64,000 bases of DNA from Streptococcus phocae. GTDB lineage: Bacteria > Bacillota > Bacilli > Lactobacillales > Streptococcaceae. The notes beneath the pieces are model-generated. The model was not told the origin of the DNA. It saw nothing but the letters and a program-made list of their open reading frames with translations, and ran no database searches. The number at the start of each line of letters is the position of its first letter. The stretch's first letter is position 1. The position numbers and the translations under genes are program-made. This document shows, in pieces, positions 38,049-48,366 of the stretch. The stretch is from positions 124,001 through 188,000 of the forward strand of contig NZ_LHQM01000010.1 in assembly GCF_001302265.1 (NCBI RefSeq). The letters run 5' to 3'.

Positions 38049-39041
38049 ATGTCTAACACTAAAAAAGTGACTTATTTGCTACGTAAATCAGCTTTTGGCT
38101 TGGTTTCTGTATCCGCAGCCTTCATTTTGGCAACTTCTACCGGACAAACTGGCATCTCCGCTGATACTGTTATGGAAAATGAAAGTGAATTTCTAGCAGA
38201 AGCAGAAACTATCCCATATCTACCAGAAATCACACCAGTTGAGGTTAATGATGATGAATTTCTAGCAGAAGCAGAAACTATCCCATATCTACCAGAGATC
38301 ACACCAGTAGAGGTTGATGATGATGAATTTTTAGCAGAAGCAGAAACTATCCCATATCTACCAGAGATCACACCAGTAGAGGTTGATGATGATGAATTTC
38401 TAGCCGAGGCAGAAACTATCCCATATCTACCAGAGATCACACCAGTTGAGTCTAAAGCTTTCACTCTATCTTCTGAAACCAAGGAACCAGGAATTCCCTA
38501 CCCACTTCCCTTAGATTCTGAAGTTGGGCCATTAATTCCTGAATTCGAGGAAGATTCTATTCCCTACCCACTTCCTTTAGATTCTGAAGTTGGGCCATTA
38601 ATCCCTGAATTCGAGGAAGATGCAATTACTTACCCGCTTCTTTTAGATTCAGAAGCGATTCCATATGAAGCAACATTACAAGACGAAAACCTTCCAGGAC
38701 TTGCAGAAGCAGAGACCATTCCGTCACTTCCAGAAGCAGAAACTATCCCATCACTTCCAGAAGCAGAAATTATCCCATCACTTCCAAAACCAGAGATTGA
38801 AAAACTATCGCAACAAGCTGAGCATGACACTATTAAGCCAAAAGCAAAAGCAGATATGCCAATGACTCATGTTGCTCCTGCAGCTCAGAAAGCTCCAAAC
38901 ATGATGGCTAGCCAAGCAATGTCATCAGCTCACTTGCCATCAACAGGTGATAGTACAAATCCATTCTTTACCGCGGCAGCAGCAGCTGTAATGGCAACTA
39001 CAGGATTGTTAGCGGCAACAGCTAAACGTAAGGAAGACTAA
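38049..39041 (+). CDS. Cell-wall anchored repeat protein with GRAB-like ends
   Basis: 330 residues. The signal sequence LLRKSAFGLVSVSAAF and the C-terminus LPSTGDSTNPFFTAAAAAVMA closely resemble those I recall for protein GRAB of S. pyogenes. The middle is different: four copies of a 23-residue acidic, proline-containing unit (EFLAEAETIPYLPEITPVEV...), then two and a half copies of a 22-residue unit (IPYPLPLDSEVGPLIPEFEE), then three 9-residue AETIPSLPE units. LPSTG is the sortase signal. The ATG at 38049 is chosen because AAAGGAGG precedes it. A ligand-binding role is likely but not shown. Confidence 0.82.
   Translation: MSNTKKVTYLLRKSAFGLVSVSAAFILATSTGQTGISADTVMENESEFLAEAETIPYLPEITPVEVNDDEFLAEAETIPYLPEITPVEVDDDEFLAEAETIPYLPEITPVEVDDDEFLAEAETIPYLPEITPVESKAFTLSSETKEPGIPYPLPLDSEVGPLIPEFEEDSIPYPLPLDSEVGPLIPEFEEDAITYPLLLDSEAIPYEATLQDENLPGLAEAETIPSLPEAETIPSLPEAEIIPSLPKPEIEKLSQQAEHDTIKPKAKADMPMTHVAPAAQKAPNMMASQAMSSAHLPSTGDSTNPFFTAAAAAVMATTGLLAATAKRKED
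38187..38450 (+). repeat. 69-bp tandem repeat array in the LPXTG protein gene
   Basis: Units start at 38187, 38256, 38325 and 38394, with the last cut short at 38450. Copies differ by only a few bases. The period is a multiple of three, so copy number can change without frameshift. Confidence 0.95.
38493..38654 (+). repeat. 66-bp tandem repeats in the LPXTG protein gene
   Basis: Units start at 38493, 38559 and 38625, with the third partial and diverged. They encode a Pro/Leu-rich acidic unit. Confidence 0.92.
38706..38786 (+). repeat. 27-bp tandem repeats in the LPXTG protein gene
   Basis: Three units start at 38706, 38733 and 38760 and encode the nonapeptide family EAETIPSLP. Its AETIP core also occurs in the 69-bp unit, so the two arrays share ancestry. 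Confidence 0.9.
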
Positions 39042-39316
39042 GTTTAGGCTAATTACCATCAAGAGTAAGCGTCTCTTGCGACCTCACTCAAAAAACAATT
39101 ACTGAAAAAAGAACTCCCTATTATAGATGGTGTGACCATTCGTCATGCTAGCTATCGTAAGGCGGTTCTTTTATTTTGGTCTTATCTCTGAGTATCACCA
39201 CGCTATTGGTTTATCATTTTGTGTAGAGTTAATCTCAATCCTTTATCAATCAGATCTTTTTATAGTATAATATGTTTTGTGGCATTGCCTATATTGAGAT
39301 AGAAAAGAGAGTTATT

Positions 39317-39721
39317 ATGACAGAAATACCAAATCCTATAACATTAGATGTTGTCAGTGCTTTTGAAAACTATACTATTGATGTGTTCGAACATGGGCAC
39401 GTTATTTTATCAACAGAAGTTGTTGAATCTTCTTTGAACTATTACGGCAAAACCCATGGTGGCTACTTATTTACCCTGTGTGATCAAGTAGGAGGGCTTG
39501 TTGCAAGGTCGGCTGGAGCTACAGCTGTTACTTTGCAAGCCAATATTCATTACCTCAAACCAGGTAACCTAGGAGAGCGCTTATTTGTTGAAGGAAACCT
39601 TATCCATGGTGGGCGGACTACGCAGATGGTCGAAGTGACTGTAACCAATAAAGAGGGTGTTGCTTTGACAAAAGTGAGCATCACAATGTTTATCATTGGA
39701 GACAAGACCACTAAAAAATAA
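39317..39721 (+). CDS. PaaI-type hotdog thioesterase
   Basis: A 134-residue single hotdog-fold protein, likely hydrolysing an acyl-CoA. The family core is GKTHGGYLFTLCDQVGGLVARS (residues about 37-58) and the second strand region LQANIHYLKPGNLG. The ATG at 39317 is selected because of the preceding AAAAGAGAG and because the 15 codons upstream overlap the promoter (TATAAT near 39265). A hairpin terminator follows. Confidence 0.85.
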   Translation: MTEIPNPITLDVVSAFENYTIDVFEHGHVILSTEVVESSLNYYGKTHGGYLFTLCDQVGGLVARSAGATAVTLQANIHYLKPGNLGERLFVEGNLIHGGRTTQMVEVTVTNKEGVALTKVSITMFIIGDKTTKK

Positions 39722-39737
39722 AGAAACCTTACTAGTC

Positions 39738-39773
39738 AAAAGACCTTACGCTTATAAACGTAAGGTCTTTTTG
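39738..39773. terminator. Bidirectional terminator after the thioesterase gene
   Basis: A perfect 13-bp stem (39738-39750 with 39759-39771) lies between two convergent genes, with A and T runs on both sides. Confidence 0.88.
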
Positions 39774-39789
39774 ATTAGCGGAATAACAC

Positions 39790-41274
39790 TTACTGATGAT
39801 AGAGCTTGTCATGTTGGTAAACAGGGTCAAAAGTCACGTTAATGCCTAATTGGCGTAGAACGCTTTTATCTTCGTCAGTTAGGGTCACAGTAGCATGTAC
39901 TTCACTGCCTTCAAGGTTTCCAAGCTCTTTCATAGCTAAATCTGCATCAGTGTTTGTCCGAGCAGTGATAGCTAGGGCAATCAGAATTTCATTGGCGTGC
40001 AGGCGAGGATTTTGATTGCCTAAGTGGTTAACCTTAAGCGCTTGAATCGGTTTGACATACTCAGGCTCAATGAGGTGCGTATTTTTTTGGATATGTGCTA
40101 GTGTCTTGATGGCATTGATCAACACACTAGCCGTTGGAGCAAAGAGATCAGACGTTTTACCTGTCACAATCTGCCCATCAGGCAGTTGTAGAGCCAGGGC
40201 AGGTTGGCCTGTCAGCTCTGCCTTTTGGCGAGCTACAACAGTGACTTGCCGGTCATCTGGGCTAACACCGATATCATTCATTAATAGTTCTATTTTTTTC
40301 ACCGCTGATTCAGAGACACGCTCTGCTTTAAAATCGACCAGTGTTTGGTAATAGCGACGAATGATTTCTTGTTTTGAAGCTTCGATGGCAGTGTCGTCAT
40401 CAATAATTGAAAAACCAACCATATTGACTCCCATATCAGTAGGAGAAGCATACGGTGATTTGCTGAGAATGCGCTCAAAAGTTCGATTTAAAACGGGGAA
40501 AACTTCGATATCACGATTGTAATTAACAGCAGTTTGCCCATAAGCTTCCAAATGGAAAGGGTCAATCATGTTAACGTCGTCTAAGTCAGCAGTGGCTGCT
40601 TCATAAGCAAGGTTGACCGGATGGTGAAGCGGCAGGTTCCAGACAGGAAATGTTTCAAACTTGGCATAACCAGACCTGATGCCGTTTATCTGGTCGTGGT
40701 ACATTTGAGACATGCAGGTGGCTAATTTACCAGATCCTGGTCCAGGAGCTGTTACCACAATCAAATTACGACTCGTTTTGATGTAATCATTTTCCCCCAT
40801 TCCTTCAGCAGATATGATGTGTTTAATATCGGTAGGGTAACCTGCGATAGGATAGTGAAGGTAAGATGGGATGTTGTTTTTAGCCAGTTGTTTGCGAAAG
40901 GCATCTGCAGCGGCTTGATTAGCGTACTGCGTAATCACAACAGAGCCGACATAAATTCCCATAGCGTTAAAATGGTCAATTAAACGAAAGACTTCTTGGT
41001 CATAAGAAATTCCTAGATCTCCACGAACTTTAGAGTGTTCAATGTTATTGGCATTGATGCTAATAACGATTTCCACCTCGTCTTTGAGTTCTTTTAATAA
41101 CTTGATTTTGTTATCAGGCTCATAGCCTGGTAAGACACGGGCAGCATGGTAGTCTTCAAGCATTTTACCGCCAAACTCCATGTATAATTTGCCGTCAAAC
41201 TGATTGATACGCTCGAGAATGCGATCACGTTGCAGCGCTAAGTATTTGTTTGAATCAAAAGCAATATGTTTCAT
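39790..41274 (-). CDS. DUF1846 family protein
   Basis: A 494-residue cytoplasmic protein of the DUF1846 family, known from structure as a HAD-unrelated oligomeric protein of unclear role. The family opening [26 protein letters not shown] near 33 and [18 protein letters not shown] near 172 are visible. The glycine-rich stretch suggests a nucleotide or phosphate site. The ATG at 41274 is chosen over one four codons upstream because of the AGAGGTGATG site. Confidence 0.85.
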   Translation of the reverse strand: MKHIAFDSNKYLALQRDRILERINQFDGKLYMEFGGKMLEDYHAARVLPGYEPDNKIKLLKELKDEVEIVISINANNIEHSKVRGDLGISYDQEVFRLIDHFNAMGIYVGSVVITQYANQAAADAFRKQLAKNNIPSYLHYPIAGYPTDIKHIISAEGMGENDYIKTSRNLIVVTAPGPGSGKLATCMSQMYHDQINGIRSGYAKFETFPVWNLPLHHPVNLAYEAATADLDDVNMIDPFHLEAYGQTAVNYNRDIEVFPVLNRTFERILSKSPYASPTDMGVNMVGFSIIDDDTAIEASKQEIIRRYYQTLVDFKAERVSESAVKKIELLMNDIGVSPDDRQVTVVARQKAELTGQPALALQLPDGQIVTGKTSDLFAPTASVLINAIKTLAHIQKNTHLIEPEYVKPIQALKVNHLGNQNPRLHANEILIALAITARTNTDADLAMKELGNLEGSEVHATVTLTDEDKSVLRQLGINVTFDPVYQHDKLYHQ

Positions 41275-41380
41275 AATAGTCATCACCTCTGTTACAAATT
41301 ATAGCAAAGAAATGTAGAGAAGCAAACTATTTTCAAGCCAAAGCCTTTTGATGACGTTTGCAGATTAGCAAGTGGATGTT

Positions 41381-41406
41381 AAAAGGTTAGCCGAGGCTAA
41401 CCTTTT
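41381..41406 (-). terminator. Hairpin at the end of the hotdog thioesterase gene
   Basis: A perfect 12-bp inverted repeat (41381-41392 with 41395-41406) overlaps the stop codon of the minus-strand gene at 41405. Confidence 0.7.
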
Positions 41407-41764
41407 ACAGTTTTTCCATGAAAGCCGAGCTGTTGATGCGGACACGAGTATGATGCGCCTTACCGATGAGTTTGTTACCAACAAAGGCTTCGAGTTCAAA
41501 TTGATACTTCCGACCTTCCTCGTGGAGGCTAGTAATATTAACCGTAACGGCATCTCCAATGCGAGAAGCAGCTAAATGTTGCAGAGCAATTTCACTGCCA
41601 ACAGTGGTTTGGTCGTCAGTCAAATTTTCTTGGACAAATGCATAGGCTGCATTTTCCAAAAAAGCCACTAGAGCAGGTGTCGCCAAAACCATCAGTCCTC
41701 CAGAACCAAGTGATTTGGCAGAGTGCTTTTCATCAGTTTGATAGACATGTGAATAGATAGGCAT
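41405..41764 (-). CDS. Hotdog thioesterase, fluoroacetyl-CoA thioesterase-like
   Basis: A 119-residue hotdog protein. The elements GSGGLMVLATPALVAFLENAA near residue 20, TTVGSEIALQHLAAS near 53 and the C-terminal AHHTRVRIN match the FlK-like thioesterase family. The natural substrate is unknown. It is the first gene upstream of DUF1846 on the minus strand, 130 bp away. A GGAGGA site precedes the ATG. Confidence 0.83.
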   Translation of the reverse strand: MPIYSHVYQTDEKHSAKSLGSGGLMVLATPALVAFLENAAYAFVQENLTDDQTTVGSEIALQHLAASRIGDAVTVNITSLHEEGRKYQFELEAFVGNKLIGKAHHTRVRINSSAFMEKL

Positions 41765-41877
41765 AGTGTTCCTCCTTTGATAAGAATATTATAATACATT
41801 AAGCGCTTACAGTCATGGAATAACTGTCACTTATGCTATACTATAGAAAAGATAAGTTAGAATTAAAGAGGAATAAG

Positions 41878-42594
41878 ATGCGTTTAGATAAATTTTTGAC
41901 AGCTGTTGGTTTAGGAAGTCGAAGTCAGGTCAAAGAGCTATTGAAAAGCAAGCAAATCACTGTCAATGGGCACTTACAGACCTCGCCTAAGGTTCACATC
42001 GATGAAACTAAAGATCGGGTCACGTACCAAGGACAGGTATTACATTATGAGACATTTGTTTATTATATGTTGAATAAACCTGCGGGGGTGATCTCGGCAA
42101 CAGAAGATCCAGCTCAAAAAACCGTCTTAGATTTATTAGATGATACTGCTAGGCAAAAAAAGGTATTTCCTGTTGGTCGTCTAGACAAGGACACACACGG
42201 GTTATTATTGTTGACTAACAATGGGCAGTTGGCCCATGACCTTCTTTCTCCTAAAAAGCATGTCCCAAAAACGTATCTGGCTAAGGTAGCAGGTGTCATG
42301 ACCCAAAATGATTGTGAACGCTTTGCAACAGGAATCGTTTTAAAGGATCACACCTGTTTGCCTGCTAGGTTAGAGATTATCGATCAAGAGATAGCAGACA
42401 ATCATTGCCTTGCGAAAATCACTTTAAAAGAAGGAAAATTTCATCAAGTGAAGCGCATGGTCGCTGCTTGTGGAAAAGAAGTCACAGATCTCCAAAGAAT
42501 TAGTATGGGGCCATTAGAGCTGGATCCTAACTTGGAGCAAGGGAATTTCCGTCGATTGACTGATCAAGAAGTAAGGCAATTGCTGAAAAATTAA
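41878..42594 (+). CDS. rsuA: Small-subunit rRNA pseudouridine synthase RsuA
   Basis: A 238-residue RsuA-type synthase that converts uridine 516 of 16S rRNA to pseudouridine. An S4 RNA-binding domain (1-60; MRLDKFLTAVGLGSRSQVKELL) is followed by the catalytic domain with VGRLDKDTHGLLLLTN, whose Asp near residue 103 is catalytic. The ATG at 41878 follows an AAAGAGGAA site; the 15 codons upstream are not used. Confidence 0.93.
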   Translation: MRLDKFLTAVGLGSRSQVKELLKSKQITVNGHLQTSPKVHIDETKDRVTYQGQVLHYETFVYYMLNKPAGVISATEDPAQKTVLDLLDDTARQKKVFPVGRLDKDTHGLLLLTNNGQLAHDLLSPKKHVPKTYLAKVAGVMTQNDCERFATGIVLKDHTCLPARLEIIDQEIADNHCLAKITLKEGKFHQVKRMVAACGKEVTDLQRISMGPLELDPNLEQGNFRRLTDQEVRQLLKN

Positions 42595-42752
42595 TAGTCA
42601 GCCAGCAAAGCTTGGCCCAGTATCGTTTTAGTGGCAATTAAACTGGCTAAAGATGGCCGAGCTAGTCGGCTAAGCTTGCGATATAGTTGCTTAATATGGC
42701 TATTTATGTTAAAATAATATAATAAAAAAATCAATAAGATGAGGTAGTTAAA

Positions 42753-42881
42753 GTGGCATTTGGAGAAAGTGGACCTCGTAAAAAAACGACATTTGAAAAA
42801 GTAACAATGGTTGTTGTCATCTTGATGGTTCTTGTAACTGTCGGTGGCCTTATTGCGGGAGCCCTATCGGTATTGATGTAA
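42753..42881 (+). CDS. DUF4044-like small membrane protein
   Basis: A 42-residue protein from a GTG start, with a basic head (GPRKKTTFEKV) and one membrane helix (MVVVILMVLVTVGGLIAGAL). It matches the pattern of small streptococcal proteins recalled as DUF4044, located in front of obg. The SD is GAGG, 10 bp upstream. A small hairpin follows. Confidence 0.7.
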   Translation: MAFGESGPRKKTTFEKVTMVVVILMVLVTVGGLIAGALSVLM

Positions 42882-42883
42882 AA

Positions 42884-42905
42884 AAACGCTGAAAGGCGTT
42901 TTTTT
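42884..42905 (+). terminator. Hairpin between the DUF4044-like gene and obg
   Basis: A short stem (AACGC with GCGTT) and seven T residues. Its stability is modest, so read-through into obg is likely. Confidence 0.55.
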
Positions 42906-42933
42906 AAAGTAAAAGAAAGTTTGAGAAAAAAGT

Positions 42934-44247
42934 ATGAGTATGTTTTTAGATACTGCTAAAATAAGTGTCCAAGCAGGGCGTGGTGGAGATGGTATGGTGG
43001 CCTTTCGCCGGGAAAAATACGTTCCAAATGGTGGCCCTTGGGGCGGAGATGGTGGTAAAGGTGGCTCAGTCGTTTTTAGAGTGGATGAAGGCCTACGCAC
43101 CTTAATGGATTTTCGTTATAATCGTAAATTTAGGGCCAGAGCTGGTGAAAACGGTATGAGCAAAGGCATGCACGGACGTGGGTCTGAAGACCTGATTGTT
43201 TCAGTTCCTCAAGGAACCACAGTTCGTGATGTTGAAACAGGAAAAGTTATTACAGACTTGGTGGAACATGGGCAAGAATTCGTGATTGCTACTGGAGGCC
43301 GTGGAGGCCGTGGTAATATTCGTTTTGCAACGCCACGAAATCCAGCTCCAGAAATTGCCGAAAATGGAGAACCAGGCGAAGAGCGCCAATTAGAATTAGA
43401 GCTTAAAATCTTAGCTGATGTAGGCTTGGTAGGTTTCCCATCAGTTGGTAAATCGACGTTATTAAGCGTTGTTTCGTCGGCTAAACCTAAAATTGGTGCT
43501 TATCACTTTACGACAATTGTTCCAAATCTTGGAATGGTTCGTACAAAATCTGGTGATAGTTTTGCGATGGCTGACTTACCAGGATTAATCGAAGGCGCTA
43601 GCCAAGGTGTTGGTCTAGGGACACAGTTCTTACGCCACATTGAAAGAACACGCGTGATTTTACACGTGATTGATATGTCAGCTAGTGAAGGGCGTGACCC
43701 TTATGATGATTATGTTTCAATCAACAATGAGCTAGAAACCTATAATCTTCGCCTGCTAGAGCGTCCTCAGATTATCGTGGCTAATAAAATGGACATGCCT
43801 GGGTCAGAAGAAAACCTCAAGGCATTCAAAGAAAAATTGGCTGCTGAATATGATGAATTTGAAGTAATGCCAATGGTCTTTCCAGTATCTAGTTTAGCCC
43901 ATCAAGGCTTGGATAATTTATTGGAAGCAACCGCTGACTTACTTTCTAAGACCGATGAGTTTCTTCTTTATGACGATACCGACTTGGCTGATGATGAGGC
44001 TTACTATGGCTTTGCTGGCGATGATAATTCCTTTGACATTAGTCGTGATGATGATGCCACTTGGATATTGGCTGGTGAAAAACTAGAGCGTCTCTTTGTC
44101 ATGACCAATATGGAACGCGATGAATCCATCATGAAATTCGCCCGTCAATTGCGTGGCATGGGCGTCGATGAGGCCCTTCGTGCGCGTGGTGCCAAAGATG
44201 GTGACCTTGTTCGAATTGGTAACTTTGAATTTGAATTTGTTGACTAA
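42934..44247 (+). CDS. obgE: GTPase Obg/CgtA
   Basis: A 437-residue ribosome-associated GTPase involved in 50S assembly and stress signalling. The glycine-rich OBG fold covers 1-158 ([20 protein letters not shown]). The G domain has G1 GFPSVGKST near 165, DLPG near 212 and NKMD near 282. A C-terminal OCT domain runs from about 360 to 437. The start is the first ATG, with only a weak site upstream. Confidence 0.97.
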   Translation: MSMFLDTAKISVQAGRGGDGMVAFRREKYVPNGGPWGGDGGKGGSVVFRVDEGLRTLMDFRYNRKFRARAGENGMSKGMHGRGSEDLIVSVPQGTTVRDVETGKVITDLVEHGQEFVIATGGRGGRGNIRFATPRNPAPEIAENGEPGEERQLELELKILADVGLVGFPSVGKSTLLSVVSSAKPKIGAYHFTTIVPNLGMVRTKSGDSFAMADLPGLIEGASQGVGLGTQFLRHIERTRVILHVIDMSASEGRDPYDDYVSINNELETYNLRLLERPQIIVANKMDMPGSEENLKAFKEKLAAEYDEFEVMPMVFPVSSLAHQGLDNLLEATADLLSKTDEFLLYDDTDLADDEAYYGFAGDDNSFDISRDDDATWILAGEKLERLFVMTNMERDESIMKFARQLRGMGVDEALRARGAKDGDLVRIGNFEFEFVD

Positions 44248-44308
44248 TGTGTCAGCCTCAACAGAAATGACGCCAAATCTTTAGTCCAATGATTTAAGGA
44301 GGGGTCTT

Positions 44309-44470
44309 ATGGGAGACAAACCCATATCATTTAAAGATAAAGACGGCCGATTTGTTTCAGCCGCAGATATCTGGAATGCTGAAAAACTAGAAGAATTATT
44401 TAATTTGCTCAACCCTAATCGAAAGATCAGACTTGAGCGGGAAAAACTATCACAAAAGGATGAGGCTTAA
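44309..44470 (+). CDS. Small acidic-basic hypothetical protein
   Basis: A 53-residue soluble protein (starts MGDKPISFKDKDGRFVSA) with a charged C-terminal helix. A near-perfect AAGGAGG site 8 bp upstream makes it a real gene. No family recognised. Its end overlaps the convergent pnuC gene by 4 bases, and a long terminator hairpin covers the overlap. Confidence 0.72.
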   Translation: MGDKPISFKDKDGRFVSAADIWNAEKLEELFNLLNPNRKIRLEREKLSQKDEA

Positions 44471-44488
44471 TGCCCCATCCTTTTGTGA
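44450..44488. terminator. Bidirectional terminator inside two convergent coding ends
   Basis: A 17-bp stem with one G-U pair (44450-44466 with 44472-44488) and a 5-base loop. The loop contains both stop codons. The left arm codes for the end of the small protein and the right arm for the last residues of PnuC. The downstream U-tract in either direction is short, so termination may be partial. Confidence 0.7.
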
Positions 44489-45177
44489 TGCTCTTGTTTT
44501 TGTCGTAAGTTAAGCCAACTCGTAAAGGTATAAATATCATTGACAAAGAAAGTCACAAAACAACTGACAATAGCATATTGTCCAATGTCTTGGCGCGCAG
44601 CATATAACCATAAGAGAATCAAAACCAAATCATTTAGGCTATAGGCTAAGGCAAAAAACGGGCTGCGCTTGTAGCTTAGAAAAACTGCTGAAAAAGAGGT
44701 TGCAATCGATAAGGTGGATACCAAGAGGTAATTGGTATTGAAATAAGCTAAGATAAAGTAGAAAACTGTCGTAACAACCAAAGTACCTAACACAAGTTGC
44801 CCCCAATCTTTGAGACGCAACCGAGAAATGGTTACTTGTGATTTGTTGCCTTCAAAGGGGTGTGTCAACCAAGAAAATAAAGAGAAGATCGCCATGGGCA
44901 GAGTCATCAAAGTATAGGTTAACAATTCTCCGTAGTAACCATTTAGAAGGGCTAGATAGGCATAAATCAAGGAAAACACAATCACTAAGCCTTGTCCAAT
45001 GGGGTTGGCCTTGGCATTGAAGACTAATGAAGTAACGCCAATCAAAGAAGCAGTCAAAGCTAATGGTGACTGACTGCCAAAAAGGAGATTTGTCGTCAAA
45101 ATGAGAGTCACTGATGATAACCACAGTGTCCACTCTGTTTTTGTAAAATAGGTTAAATAAGTCATAGTCCTATTCAA
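44467..45177 (-). CDS. pnuC: Nicotinamide mononucleotide/riboside transporter PnuC
   Basis: A 236-residue membrane protein with seven hydrophobic segments. The PnuC signature shows as the N-terminal SLIGVTSLVFNAKANPIGQGLVIVFSLIYA (residues about 40-69; the sequence is one continuous region) and the C-terminal WLYAARQDIGQYAIVSCF region. It facilitates uptake of nicotinamide riboside for NAD synthesis. Monocistronic on the minus strand. Confidence 0.85.
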   Translation of the reverse strand: MNRTMTYLTYFTKTEWTLWLSSVTLILTTNLLFGSQSPLALTASLIGVTSLVFNAKANPIGQGLVIVFSLIYAYLALLNGYYGELLTYTLMTLPMAIFSLFSWLTHPFEGNKSQVTISRLRLKDWGQLVLGTLVVTTVFYFILAYFNTNYLLVSTLSIATSFSAVFLSYKRSPFFALAYSLNDLVLILLWLYAARQDIGQYAIVSCFVTFFVNDIYTFTSWLNLRQKQEHHKRMGH

Positions 45178-45214
45178 ACATAGGAAGCGGTATCTGTCAA
45201 TATCAGCTTTTTCA

Positions 45215-45252
45215 TAAAAAAACCTCCGTAGCCATTTTCAGGGTACGGAGGT
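45215..45252 (-). terminator. Terminator of glnPQ
   Basis: Arms CCTCCGTA and TACGGAGG (45223-45230 with 45244-45251), a short loop and a run of T on the minus strand follow glnQ by 10 bp. Confidence 0.85.
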
Positions 45253-45259
45253 AGTGAGA

Positions 45260-46000
45260 CTAAACATTTAATACTTTATCTAAAAATTCGATTAAGCGAG
45301 GGTGTTTAGGATTATCAAAAATATCTTCAGGCGTACCGTCTTCTAGGAATTGGCCACCATCGGTAAAAATAACGCGATTAGCGACTTGTCTAGCAAATCC
45401 CATTTCATGCGTCACAATTAACATAGTCATGCCTTGTTTTGCCAGGTCACGCATTACGTTAAGAACATCTCCTACCATTTCAGGGTCCAAAGCAGAGGTA
45501 GGTTCATCAAAGAGCATGATGTCAGGATTCATGGCCAAGCTTCTAGCAATAGCCACACGCTGTTTTTGACCACCAGATAGGCTGCCAGGATAAGCGTCAG
45601 CCTTGTCGGCTAATCCAACTTTTTCAAGCAAGGCAATACCATGCTTTTTGGCAACTTCCTTAGACTCTTTACCAATTTCAACGGGTGCAAACATGATGTT
45701 TTCGAGAACAGTCATGTGAGGAAATAGGTTAAAGTGTTGGAAAACCATACCGATATTTTCTCTTGCTTTGTCAATATTCGTTTTAGGGTCAGACAATTCA
45801 AAGCCATCAACAACAACTTTACCACTTGTGATTGTCTCTAGTAGGTTTAACGTGCGAAGGAAGGTTGACTTTCCAGAGCCAGAAGGACCGATGATACAAA
45901 CAACATCTCCTTCATAGAACTTGGCATCGATACCTTTTAATACTTCATTTTGTCCAAAAGATTTGTGCAAATCTTGAACATCAATTTTTAATTCTGCCAT
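45260..46000 (-). CDS. glnQ: Glutamine ABC transporter ATP-binding protein
   Basis: A 246-residue polar amino acid ABC ATPase. Walker [10 protein letters not shown] is near residue 37, signature [11 protein letters not shown] near 143 and Walker [15 protein letters not shown] near 162. Switch histidine VTHEMGFA is near 198. It starts where glnP ends (one base overlap) and energises the GlnP permease. Confidence 0.95.
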   Translation of the reverse strand: MAELKIDVQDLHKSFGQNEVLKGIDAKFYEGDVVCIIGPSGSGKSTFLRTLNLLETITSGKVVVDGFELSDPKTNIDKARENIGMVFQHFNLFPHMTVLENIMFAPVEIGKESKEVAKKHGIALLEKVGLADKADAYPGSLSGGQKQRVAIARSLAMNPDIMLFDEPTSALDPEMVGDVLNVMRDLAKQGMTMLIVTHEMGFARQVANRVIFTDGGQFLEDGTPEDIFDNPKHPRLIEFLDKVLNV

Positions 46001-48177
46001 TAATTAAGCCTCTTTTCTAAACGTTTTGCAAGTCGCGTTAAGAGTGTGATCATAATCAAGTAGATGATGGCTAAAATAGCGTACATACGAAATGATTGAT
46101 AGTTTCTTGCAATAATGATTTTTCCGGTTTGGAAAAGCTCAACTAAACCGATTGCTGAAACAATAGTGGTGTCTTTTAGAGAGATGACAAACTGGTTGAT
46201 AAAGTTTGGTAACATGACTTTGACAGCTTGTGGCAAGATGACTTTTCGCATGGTCTTACCATAGGTCAGTCCCAGACTTCGACTAGCTTCCATTTGTCCT
46301 GGAGGGACTGCTTCGATACCACCACGAACAATCTCTGCAATATAGGCACCTGCGTTTAGAGATAAGGCGATAGTAGCAGCGACAAAATCATTGATTGGTG
46401 ATTGGTGACCAGTCATGCTTTCGATGAGGTTAGGAACACCCCAGAAGATGAATGCAGCAACAATCATCAAAGGAACTCCTCGTACCACATCTACAAAGAC
46501 AGTGGAAATCACTCGGAATGTTTTAGATGGAGATACCGCCATCATTCCGAAAATCACACCGATAACAATTGCAATTGCAAATGAGATGAGGGTTAGGCTC
46601 AAGGTTGTCCCTAGTCCTGCCCATAATTGTCTATAGTTATTAGATAACAATCCTGAGATTGTTGATTCGTCAACGCTTTTATCAGAAGTCTTAGCTGCTT
46701 CTTTTGAGTTGAGGTAGCGATTAACGATGGTGTCGTACTTACCAGATTGTTTGAGGGCTGCTAAGCCATTGTTAAACATTTGAACGAGTTCTGGATTTGT
46801 TCCTTTTTTAACGGCAAAGCCATATTCACCAGAAGGTTCACCTTTAATAGGTGTTTCAAATTTACGTCCTTGTTGGATAGCGTATTTTAAAATGGCTTCA
46901 TCGTCCATGAGTGCATCAATAGATCCAGAATTTAAACTGTCATACATCGAAGACGCTTCATCAAATGCTTTTAGGTGATAGTCGTATTTCGATTTATTTT
47001 TTTCAAGGAAGTCGTAAGAAGCAGTGCCTTTTTTAGCCCCAACAGTCTCACCTTTTAAGTCTTTATAAGACGTTACTGGGCTTCCTGATTTAACGCCTAG
47101 CAAAATATTTGATGTGTAGTAAGAATCAGAAAAATCAAAAATACCACGTCGTGTAGGTGTAATGGACATGCCAGCGATGGCGCCATCAGCCTGTCCAGAT
47201 TGGACTGCGTTCAACGCAGCATCAAAACCAGGATTGCTCATTTCAATTTTGAAACCTTGCTGTTTGGCAATAGCTTTCATGAGGTCCATGTCGATACCGA
47301 CGTATTTACCCTTGTCGTTTTGGAATTCAAAAGGAGCAAAAGAAGAATCAGAAACAATTTTATAGGTTGCTTTGACAGGAGTTGCCTTAGCGTTTGCGTC
47401 GCCAGTAGTTTCTCCTGAGGTCATTTTAGCATCAGTGCCTAGCCATTTTGACATGATAGCTTGGTAGCTTCCGTCAGCTTTCATATCATCTAGGGCAGTA
47501 TTGAAATCATTAATCAAGTAGTCATATCCGCTACCTTTTTTGACAGCAAATCCAAAACTTCCAATTGCTTCGCCTTTCATGTTAATCGCGAGGTCTTGGT
47601 TTTGGTTGATGGCAAATTGGATAACAGGCTCATCGTCCATCACAGCAGCAATCGATCCAGCTGATAGGCTATTGTACATCAAGTCGCCAGTATCGAAGGT
47701 TTTAACCTTATAACCGTATTTCTTTTTGTACTTGTCTAAAAAGGATTGAGCAGCAGTGCCGTTTTTAACACCAACGGTTTTTCCTTTTAAATCTTTATAT
47801 CTTTTGACTGGATTTGCTTTTCTGGTTGCAACTACAATCTTGGTATCGTAATAAGGGTCTGAGAAGTTAAAGACTTTTTTACGTGCCTCAGTAATTGTTG
47901 TTCCAGCCATTAGAGCATCGGCTTGACCAGATTGGATAGCGTTGACAGCGGCATCAAAACCTGGGAAGGTCATACTGATGTCCCAACCTTGACGTTTGGC
48001 TACTTCATTAATAATATCAACGTCAATTCCTTTATATACTTGGTCTGAATCTTTGAATTCAAACGGTGCATAGGCTGTATCAGAAACAATATCAATTGTT
48101 TCTGCGCTTGCCATACCGCCCGTCATCATAATGAAGGACAATATCGCAAGCATTAATGCTTTTAATTTGTGTGTCAT
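46000..48177 (-). CDS. glnP: Glutamine/glutamate ABC transporter: two substrate-binding domains fused to permease
   Basis: A 725-residue fusion protein. Signal anchor (1-25), substrate-binding domain 1 (about 27-250; [20 protein letters not shown]) and substrate-binding domain 2 (about 272-500; [20 protein letters not shown]) are followed by a permease domain (about 515-725; [14 protein letters not shown], and the EAA-like loop [15 protein letters not shown]). The tandem arrangement matches lactococcal GlnP, where the two domains differ in affinity for glutamine and glutamate. The protein covers the binding and membrane functions in one chain. Confidence 0.95.
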   Translation of the reverse strand: MTHKLKALMLAILSFIMMTGGMASAETIDIVSDTAYAPFEFKDSDQVYKGIDVDIINEVAKRQGWDISMTFPGFDAAVNAIQSGQADALMAGTTITEARKKVFNFSDPYYDTKIVVATRKANPVKRYKDLKGKTVGVKNGTAAQSFLDKYKKKYGYKVKTFDTGDLMYNSLSAGSIAAVMDDEPVIQFAINQNQDLAINMKGEAIGSFGFAVKKGSGYDYLINDFNTALDDMKADGSYQAIMSKWLGTDAKMTSGETTGDANAKATPVKATYKIVSDSSFAPFEFQNDKGKYVGIDMDLMKAIAKQQGFKIEMSNPGFDAALNAVQSGQADGAIAGMSITPTRRGIFDFSDSYYTSNILLGVKSGSPVTSYKDLKGETVGAKKGTASYDFLEKNKSKYDYHLKAFDEASSMYDSLNSGSIDALMDDEAILKYAIQQGRKFETPIKGEPSGEYGFAVKKGTNPELVQMFNNGLAALKQSGKYDTIVNRYLNSKEAAKTSDKSVDESTISGLLSNNYRQLWAGLGTTLSLTLISFAIAIVIGVIFGMMAVSPSKTFRVISTVFVDVVRGVPLMIVAAFIFWGVPNLIESMTGHQSPINDFVAATIALSLNAGAYIAEIVRGGIEAVPPGQMEASRSLGLTYGKTMRKVILPQAVKVMLPNFINQFVISLKDTTIVSAIGLVELFQTGKIIIARNYQSFRMYAILAIIYLIMITLLTRLAKRLEKRLN

Positions 48178-48366
48178 GCTAGTCTCCTTATAGAATTAAA
48201 AAATATTCTTAATTATAGCAAATATCTTTCTGATAAGCAAATAATTTTGTTTCTCATGTCATAAAATGTAACATGTGATAAAATTATGCTCTAGTAGTCC
48301 ACAAAAGAAATTCTTGTCTTGCTATGTTAAAATAGGTATTAAGTACAGACGTGTAAAGGGGAATAT

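Noticed and set aside
38072-38482. Long minus-strand open frame (136 codons) through the 69-bp repeats
   Set aside because: It is a mirror of the repeat array in the LPXTG gene, has no ribosome binding site, and is open only because the repeat unit lacks stops on both strands.
38187-38786. Regular repeats that might suggest a CRISPR array
   Set aside because: Units are contiguous, in frame and protein-coding, with no unique spacers and no cas genes nearby.
39042-39316. Inverted repeats (AAAGAAC/GTTCTTT, ATGGT/ACCAT) in the gap after the LPXTG gene as a possible mobile element
   Set aside because: Arms are short, the loop is long and no terminal repeats or coding remnant are visible; at most a weak terminator.
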